Source: Coprobacter secundus
GTDB taxonomy: Bacteria; Bacteroidota; Bacteroidia; Bacteroidales; Coprobacteraceae
Length of the DNA: 64,000 bases
Direction: 5' to 3'
Assembly: GCA_000803105.1 (NCBI GenBank)
Contig: JTDA01000001.1
Location: 372,001-436,000, forward strand
Under the pieces are notes generated by a model. That model saw only the letters and a list, made by a program, of their open reading frames with translations. It had not been told where the DNA came from and made no database searches. How positions within the stretch are numbered: the first letter of the stretch is position 1; each line of letters starts with the position of its first letter. The position numbers were made by a program, and so were the translations under genes. Positions 62,465 through 64,000 of the stretch are shown here, in pieces.

Positions 62465-64000
62465 CAGCAGATAAAGGTAACATATTGCTCCGTTATTCCA
62501 TTATCATCATATGCATTCTTATTGTCTGTATAGCAATATTGACGCGTGCCGGACGGACTATCTTCGTCGAAAGAGAGGAATGGCAGAAAAAAGCCGACTC
62601 CCTGAAAATCGAAAATGTTACTCTCTATCCCAATCGAGGGAATATATACGCGGCCGACGGTCGCCTGATGGCAAGCAGCATCCCCCAATATTATCTGTAT
62701 ATCGATTTTAAAGCCGACGGGTTGAAGAAAGATACATTGATGAAATACATCAAACCTCTGAGCGAGGCCTTATCCAAAAAACTCGGAGACCGCTCCCCTC
62801 TCGGGTATGAAAAACATTTGTTGAACGGATATAGAAAAGGAAGCCGCCAATATCCGATTTGCAGAAAAAGAGTTTCATATACCGACATGAAAGAAATAAA
62901 GACTTTCCCATTCCTAAAAATGAGTCCTAACAAAAGCGGTTTTTATACCAAACGTATGGTAAGAAGAATCAAGCCTTTCGGTTCATTAGCATCCCGGACA
63001 ATCGGAGACATATACGGTGAATATGAAAAAGGAGGGAAAAACGGCATCGAATTGGCCTATGACTCTCTCTTAAGAGGGAAACCAGGCTCTTGCACCAAGC
63101 AAAAAATACGAGGCAGATGGGTAAATATAGCCAATAAAGAGCCTATCAATGGATTAGATATCCATACGACCATCGATATTAACATCCAGGATATTACCGA
63201 AAAATCCCTTATTGAGATGCTAACAAAAACGGATGCAGAATCTGGCACTGCTGTGGTTATGGATGTAAAAACCGGAGAGGTAAAAGCAATTACCAATATA
63301 GGTAAAAATTATGCCGGAGTCTATGCAGAAACAAGGAATCATGCCGTCGCTGACGAATTGGAGCCGGGATCGACGTTCAAAGTCGCATCCATGATGGTCG
63401 CACTAGATGCAGGAGTTGTCAGACCCGACGATCCGGTAGATACTGGGAACGGAATATTTATGTATGCAGGCTCACGAATGACCGACCATAATGCACACAA
63501 AGGAGGTTACCATGTAATAACCGCAGCTCAATCAATCTGGTATTCCTCAAACATCGGTGTAGCTAAAATCATACTCAACGGATTCGGAAAAAGGCCGCAA
63601 GATTTCGTCGACGGTCTGTACGCAATAGGTCTGAACAAAACGGTAAAATTAAACATACCGGGAGAGGGACATCCAATCATCAAACATCCGATAAAAGACC
63701 GGAAAAACTGGTCCATGACATCTCTGCCGTGGATGTCATTCGGATACGAAACCCAGATTCCTCCTATCTACACCCTAATGTTTTATAATGCTATCGCTAA
63801 TGGGGGAAAAATGATAAAACCCATCTTCGTAAAAGAAATATGCAAAGACGGGGTAAGCTTACAAAAGATGAGTACTGAAATTATAAACCCGCAAATATGC
63901 AAACCTACAACATTGACGATTATCCAACAAATGCTGGAAGACGTCGTAACGAAAGGTACAGCTAAAGCCGTGCTTTCTGACTATATAAAAATTGCAGGGA
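62461..64000 (+). CDS. ftsI: Penicillin-binding protein, division transpeptidase (partial at 3' end)
   Basis: FtsI cross-links peptidoglycan at the septum. The start ATG 62461 overlaps the ftsL stop. The readable 513 residues have a short cytoplasmic tail, a membrane helix at about residues 13-30, an N-terminal pedestal domain and the transpeptidase domain with SxxK at Ser304-Thr-Phe-Lys307 and SxN at Ser362-Ser-Asn364. The window ends at IAG, where the KTG motif would begin next. The product is therefore cut by the window edge, not truncated in the cell as far as can be seen. Confidence 0.95.
   Translation, partial: MTADKGNILLRYSIIIICILIVCIAILTRAGRTIFVEREEWQKKADSLKIENVTLYPNRGNIYAADGRLMASSIPQYYLYIDFKADGLKKDTLMKYIKPLSEALSKKLGDRSPLGYEKHLLNGYRKGSRQYPICRKRVSYTDMKEIKTFPFLKMSPNKSGFYTKRMVRRIKPFGSLASRTIGDIYGEYEKGGKNGIELAYDSLLRGKPGSCTKQKIRGRWVNIANKEPINGLDIHTTIDINIQDITEKSLIEMLTKTDAESGTAVVMDVKTGEVKAITNIGKNYAGVYAETRNHAVADELEPGSTFKVASMMVALDAGVVRPDDPVDTGNGIFMYAGSRMTDHNAHKGGYHVITAAQSIWYSSNIGVAKIILNGFGKRPQDFVDGLYAIGLNKTVKLNIPGEGHPIIKHPIKDRKNWSMTSLPWMSFGYETQIPPIYTLMFYNAIANGGKMIKPIFVKEICKDGVSLQKMSTEIINPQICKPTTLTIIQQMLEDVVTKGTAKAVLSDYIKIAG

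Noticed and set aside
1..64000. CRISPR array, prophage or rRNA operon
   Set aside because: I looked for regularly spaced direct repeats, integrase or capsid genes and rRNA signatures and saw none.

Overview
The window is a chromosomal stretch from a member of the Bacteroidetes, most probably order Bacteroidales. The evidence is the type IX secretion genes porU and porV together with cargo proteins carrying C-terminal sorting domains, outer-membrane beta-barrel proteins, a predicted glycine-lipid acyltransferase pair, a histone-H1-like small protein, Rex, an AddA-type nuclease-helicase, and promoters of the Bacteroides type (TTTG, 19-21 bases, TANNTTTG). The genus cannot be fixed from sequence alone; a Barnesiella/Coprobacter-like bacterium is only a guess. 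I see no prophage, insertion sequence, rRNA operon or CRISPR array.

Layout: 1-5290 is a tryptophan operon in the order trpB(end)-trpE-trpG-trpD-trpC-trpF-trpA, with overlapping or nearly touching genes. 5287-8756 is an envelope-signalling module: an ECF sigma factor, an overlapping membrane protein that looks like an anti-sigma factor with a TonB-type C-terminus, and a divergent secreted VWA protein. 8821-10536 is a TetR regulator with its operators and a nitroreductase-like enzyme. 10652-17279 holds transporters (AI-2E family, NCS2 purine permease), a DUF4861 lipoprotein, RadC, a glycosyltransferase and a membrane acyltransferase. 17301-19292 contains queC behind a preQ1-I riboswitch, then divergent efp and rpmH, closed by a 63-base perfect palindrome. 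19292-31200 has the AddA-like protein, a SUI1 protein, Rex, a fumarylacetoacetate-hydrolase-family enzyme, porU-porV, ispF, a 617-base intergenic region with a cluster of DnaA-box-like sites, and mdh.

31344-43332 carries a duplicated calycin-like secreted protein, priA, two paralogous barrel proteins, a DUF59 protein with lpxH, corA behind a tiny leader ORF and hairpin, ackA-pta, a membrane AraC-type regulator and a histone-like protein. 43464-51746 is a long minus-strand run: mnmA, a subtilase, xseA, xseB, gltX, an uncharacterised predicted outer-membrane protein and kdtA. 52084-60811 has a secreted endonuclease/phosphatase-like enzyme, tRNA-Gly and tRNA-Tyr, ribH, a TPR protein, recF-DUF721-thioesterase, two WG-repeat lipoproteins, and the predicted glycine-lipid acyltransferases. 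61123-64000 is the start of the division cluster: rsmH, ftsL-like, and ftsI, cut by the window edge just before its expected KTG motif.

The observations most worth checking are the DnaA-box cluster at 29752-30077 (candidate replication origin or DnaA regulatory region), the leader ORF plus hairpin ahead of corA, the preQ1-I riboswitch of queC, the sigma/anti-sigma/VWA module, and the operator-promoter arrangement of the TetR gene.
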